From positions 1 to 8,435 of the forward strand of contig JBMYYE010000108.1 of assembly GCA_049609065.1 (NCBI GenBank): 8,435 nucleotides of DNA. The letters run 5' to 3'. This DNA is from JBMYYE01 sp049609065 (GTDB lineage: Bacteria > Pseudomonadota > Alphaproteobacteria > Rhodobacterales > Rhodobacteraceae). A model generated the notes under the pieces. That model was not told where the DNA came from and did not search any database. It saw nothing but the letters and a program-made list of their open reading frames with translations. Of this stretch, positions 6,132 to 8,435 are shown piece after piece; position 1 is the stretch's first letter, and each line of letters starts with the position of its first letter. The position numbers and the translations under genes were made by a program.

Positions 6132-6637
6132 TAAAACACCCCCCGTTCACAATTGCCATTTTTCACTTCAAATGCCTCGAAAAGTTGCACCACATCTGGG
6201 CGGTTTTTGCCAAATTCAGTCGGAGCGCCAGACAAAGCGATTACGACCTGTTCTGGCATGCCCCCTGATGACAGATGCGCAAGCGCGAAGCCATTGCACA
6301 ATGCAAAAAAATCATCCGCAACAAGTTCATAGGCAACCTCCCCAAAGGCGAGGCGTTGATCAACAAACCGAAAATGCGTCATGCCGTCTTCGGGTTTATT
6401 GACCTGTTCGTAAAAGGCGACCACACGCCCATCCTTGAGCGCGACATCTTGTGGCGCAGCGGGGGCGGCAAATTCTGGTGCGGAAAAATAGCTCATGGCA
6501 TGCATGGCGCGAACGCCCCCCATCACACCCATTGACCAAACCGCTGCCACAAAAACAACGCCGCGCAGAGAGGGCCGATAAGACCTCTTTGCCACATCAC
6601 CCATGGTGATCCGTTGATTCTTCATGACATTTTGCAT
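6131..6637 (-). CDS. DUF6497-like protein with N-terminal membrane anchor or signal peptide
   Basis: The protein has 168 residues. A basic N-terminus (Lys17, Arg18, Arg21, Arg25) is followed by a hydrophobic stretch at about 26-42 and then AMHAMSYF, so it is either a membrane anchor or a Sec signal peptide cleaved near residue 44-47. The rest should face the periplasm. The segments HFRFVDQRLAFGEV, the strand VVIALSGAPTEFG and the ending VQLFEAFEV-NGNC resemble, from memory, the Rhodobacteraceae family DUF6497, whose function is unknown. Cys114 and Cys163 could form a disulfide. The start at 6637 is well supported by AAGGAG five bases upstream. The gene begins 54 bases after the pccB stop and its own stop overlaps the next start. 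The exported location argues against a direct part in the carboxylase reaction. The family call is moderate; gene reality is strong. Confidence 0.82.
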   Translation of the reverse strand: MQNVMKNQRITMGDVAKRSYRPSLRGVVFVAAVWSMGVMGGVRAMHAMSYFSAPEFAAPAAPQDVALKDGRVVAFYEQVNKPEDGMTHFRFVDQRLAFGEVAYELVADDFFALCNGFALAHLSSGGMPEQVVIALSGAPTEFGKNRPDVVQLFEAFEVKNGNCERGVF

Positions 6638-6642
6638 GTGAT

Positions 6643-6648
6643 CTCCTT
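6643..6648 (-). promoter_or_regulatory. Strong Shine-Dalgarno site for the DUF6497-like gene
   Basis: AAGGAG on the minus strand lies five bases before the ATG at 6637. It decides in favour of this start over the in-frame ATGs at 6625 and 6604. Confidence 0.8.
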
Positions 6649-6656
6649 AAGGCGCA

Positions 6657-6672
6657 GCCCCGCCATTGGGGC
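6657..6672 (-). other. Small hairpin between pccB and the next gene
   Basis: GCCCC (6657-6661) and GGGGC (6668-6672) form a 5-bp stem with a six-base loop, 20 bases past the pccB stop. No T run follows, so termination is unlikely and read-through into the next gene is expected. It may act as an mRNA end-protecting element. Confidence 0.4.
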
Positions 6673-6691
6673 CACGCACAATCCGTTTAGC

Positions 6692-8224
6692 TTAAAGCGG
6701 AATGTTGTCGTGTTTTTTCCACGGGTTGGTGAGCTTCTTATTACGAAGGCTCGCAAAGGCACGTGAAACACGTTTGCGGGTGCCGCGCGGCTGGATCACC
6801 TCATCGATGAAACCGCGTTCCGCCGCCACGAATGGTGTTGCGAAACGGTCTTCGTAATCTTGTGTGTGTTGCGCGATTTTATCTGCATCACCCAAATCTT
6901 TACGATGAATAATTTCGGTTGCGCCTTTGGCACCCATCACCGCGATTTCGGCCGTTGGCCATGCGTAGTTGAAATCCCCCCGTAGATGCTTGGACGCCAT
7001 CACGTCATAAGCGCCGCCATAGGCTTTACGCGTGATCACGGTCACTTTTGGAACCGTTGCCTCACCATATGCAAAGAGGAGCTTCGCACCATGTTTGATC
7101 ACGCCGCCATATTCTTGGGATGTGCCCGGAAGGAAGCCCGGCACGTCAACCAATGTCAAAATTGGGATTTCAAACGCATCACAGAATCGCACAAAACGGG
7201 CCGCTTTGCGCGAACTGTCGATATCAAGACACCCGGCCAAAACCATCGGCTGGTTGGCAACAACGCCAACGGTTGAGCCTTCAAGACGCATGAAGCCTGT
7301 GATGATATTTTTGGCAAAATCTTCTTGGATTTCATAAAAATCACCCTCATCACCAATTTTATGGATGAGTTCTTTCATATCATATGGCGTGTTTGCGTTG
7401 TCTGGCACCAATGTGTCCAAGCTCGCATCAAGGCGACCTGGCTCATCAAAGAACGGGCGCACAGGTGCTTTTTCACGGTTGCTAAGCGGCAAGAAATCAA
7501 CCAAGCGGCGCACTTCGGCCAAGGCTTCGACGTCATTTTCAAACGCGCCATCCGCAACAGATGATTTTTTGGTATGCGTGGATGCGCCGCCCAATTCCTC
7601 AGCCGTCACAACTTCGTTGGTTACAGTTTTCACAACATCTGGACCCGTCACAAACATGTAAGACGTGTCTTTCACCATGAAGATAAAATCGGTCATCGCA
7701 GGGGAGTAGACTGCGCCACCGGCGCATGGGCCCATGATCACGGAAATCTGCGGCACAACGCCAGAGGCCATGATGTTGCGCTGGAACACTTCGGCATAGC
7801 CCGCGAGCGATGCAACGCCTTCTTGGATGCGGGCCCCACCTGAATCGTTGATGCCAATGATCGGCGCGCCATTTTGGATCGCCATATCTTGGATTTTACA
7901 GATCTTTTCCGCATGCGTTTCAGAAAGTGACCCACCAAATACGGTGAAGTCTTGAGAAAATACATAAACCATACGGCCGTTGATTGTGCCCCAGCCCGTG
8001 ATGACGCCGTCACCAGCAGGCTTATCGGCTTCCATGCCAAATTCCACACAGCGGTGCGCTTTGAACATGTCGAATTCTTCGAAGCTATCCGCGTCGAGCA
8101 AAAGCTCAATACGTTCCCGCGCGGTGAGTTTCCCGCGTGCGTGCTGACTGTCAATGCGGCGCTGACCGCCCCCCAAACGCGCGGCCTCGCGGCGGCTTTC
8201 TAGCTCTTCAAGAATATCTTTCAT
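6692..8224 (-). CDS. pccB: Propionyl-CoA carboxylase beta chain (carboxyltransferase)
   Basis: This 510-residue chain moves the carboxyl group from carboxybiotin on PccA to propionyl-CoA, giving (S)-methylmalonyl-CoA. It has the two crotonase-like halves of acyl-CoA carboxylase beta subunits. The first oxyanion-hole segment is GPCAGGAVYSP (165-175) and the second is RKAYGGAYDVM (399-409). In the following SKHLRGD, Asp417 aligns with Asp422 of Streptomyces coelicolor PccB, a residue known to favour propionyl-CoA over longer acyl-CoAs. The length equals what I recall for the Roseobacter-group enzyme, and the ending (PWKKHDNIPL) is typical. The start ATG at 8224 follows AAGGGA nine bases upstream. 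As first gene after the divergent control region, it should respond directly to the TTTGCAAA sites there. The partner pccA is not adjacent: three small genes and a terminator lie between. Confidence 0.97.
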   Translation of the reverse strand: MKDILEELESRREAARLGGGQRRIDSQHARGKLTARERIELLLDADSFEEFDMFKAHRCVEFGMEADKPAGDGVITGWGTINGRMVYVFSQDFTVFGGSLSETHAEKICKIQDMAIQNGAPIIGINDSGGARIQEGVASLAGYAEVFQRNIMASGVVPQISVIMGPCAGGAVYSPAMTDFIFMVKDTSYMFVTGPDVVKTVTNEVVTAEELGGASTHTKKSSVADGAFENDVEALAEVRRLVDFLPLSNREKAPVRPFFDEPGRLDASLDTLVPDNANTPYDMKELIHKIGDEGDFYEIQEDFAKNIITGFMRLEGSTVGVVANQPMVLAGCLDIDSSRKAARFVRFCDAFEIPILTLVDVPGFLPGTSQEYGGVIKHGAKLLFAYGEATVPKVTVITRKAYGGAYDVMASKHLRGDFNYAWPTAEIAVMGAKGATEIIHRKDLGDADKIAQHTQDYEDRFATPFVAAERGFIDEVIQPRGTRKRVSRAFASLRNKKLTNPWKKHDNIPL

Positions 8225-8382
8225 ATCGGAAGGTCCCTTATTGATTTATGCAATCCTATAGCGCGGACCCCGTCTCTGGGAAGGAAAAAACAGCATATTT
8301 GCAAATACTTGAAAAGTCATATTTTGCTAATTGCAAATTTGCAAATTTCATCTTATCCTAGCCTGAAATTTGGATTGCCATC
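8225..8382. promoter_or_regulatory. Divergent control region between pccB and the plus-strand gene
   Basis: This AT-rich region of 158 bases separates two outward-facing starts. Two promoter-like pairs fit pccB on the minus strand. One is TTCCCA (8282-8277) with TATAGG (8260-8255) at 16 bases. The other is ATGACT (8320-8315) with TATGCT (8297-8292) at 17 bases. For the plus strand, TTGCAA (8331-8336) and TATCCT (8355-8360) are 18 bases apart. All three are weak, and I cannot choose between the two for pccB. Confidence 0.5.
8298..8345. promoter_or_regulatory. Cluster of TTTGCAAA half-sites, probable PccR/ScfR operator
   Basis: Exact TTTGCAAA occurs at 8298-8305 (inside the 12-bp palindrome TATTTGCAAATA, 8296-8307) and at 8338-8345. 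One-mismatch copies lie at 8323-8330 (TTTGCTAA) and 8330-8337 (ATTGCAAA). The bases 8331-8344 form a perfect 14-bp palindrome, TTGCAAATTTGCAA. In Rhodobacter sphaeroides the short-chain fatty acyl-CoA regulator PccR controls pccB through a TTTGCAAA-N4-TTTGCAAA motif (from memory). Position and sequence fit such control here, though the spacing differs. No pccR gene lies in this window. Confidence 0.75.
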
Positions 8383-8435
8383 ATGACACATATTCGCTTC
8401 TTATCTTCGGATACGCCGCCCCATACGTTCACGCT
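8383..8435 (+). CDS. Start of a divergent gene, possibly a Bcr/CflA-type MFS transporter (cut by window edge)
   Basis: From ATG at 8383 the plus strand reads MTHIRFLSSDTPPHTFT for 17 codons and runs off the window. The pattern of a short polar start followed by TPPHxFTL resembles, from memory, the N-terminus of Bcr/CflA-family drug-resistance transporters of Rhodobacteraceae, just before their first membrane helix. With only 17 residues this is a guess. A GGA eight bases upstream is a weak ribosome site. It faces away from pccB and shares its control region. It does not look like the start of a helix-turn-helix regulator such as PccR. Confidence 0.45.
   Translation, partial: MTHIRFLSSDTPPHTFT

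Noticed and set aside
1..8435. Search for CRISPR repeats, tRNA or rRNA genes, transposase genes and attachment-site repeats
   Set aside because: No spaced direct repeats, cloverleaf-like segment, transposase motif or target-site duplication was seen by eye. The window reads as ordinary core chromosome.

Overview
The window looks like chromosomal DNA of an alphaproteobacterium of the Rhodobacteraceae, probably the Roseobacter group. The main evidence is the propionyl-CoA carboxylase pair. The beta chain has 510 residues and the alpha chain 681, the sizes I recall for the structurally studied Roseobacter-group enzyme. A single-chain methylmalonyl-CoA mutase follows, small Rhodobacteraceae-type hypothetical genes lie between the two carboxylase genes, and TTTGCAAA-type sites sit upstream of pccB.

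All genes are on the minus strand except a start at the far right edge. Read in the direction of transcription (right to left), the order is as follows. First comes an AT-rich divergent control region (8225-8382) with clustered TTTGCAAA half-sites. Next are pccB (6692-8224), a membrane-anchored or exported DUF6497-like protein (6131-6637) and an unrecognised 122-residue protein (5763-6131) joined to it by a TAATG overlap. A 334-base non-coding stretch with several stem-loops and a promoter-like pair follows (5429-5762). It leads to a 66-residue glycine-zipper lipoprotein (5228-5428) and an intrinsic terminator (5157-5190). Then come pccA (3062-5107), an intercistronic hairpin (3031-3056), mcm (888-3005) and a strong bidirectional terminator (844-872). 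Beyond it lie a glyoxalase-like VOC protein (188-802) and the first part of a GNAT acetyltransferase (1-191), coupled by an ATGA overlap. On the plus strand a truncated reading frame begins at 8383 and may be a Bcr/CflA-type transporter.

The three main enzymes carry out the core of the methylmalonyl-CoA pathway. PccA and PccB use biotin, ATP and bicarbonate to make (S)-methylmalonyl-CoA from propionyl-CoA. After epimerisation by an enzyme not encoded here, the B12-dependent mutase gives succinyl-CoA for the TCA cycle. The cell uses this route for propionate, odd-chain and branched-chain substrates, and in many relatives for the ethylmalonyl-CoA pathway.

I found no mobile element, CRISPR array, tRNA or rRNA, and no new multigene system. 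The points most worth a second look are the unusual spacing of the operator-like sites upstream of pccB, the terminator that separates pccB from pccA-mcm although their products form one complex, the 11-bp hairpin between pccA and mcm, and the small uncharacterised genes and structured gap inside the cluster.
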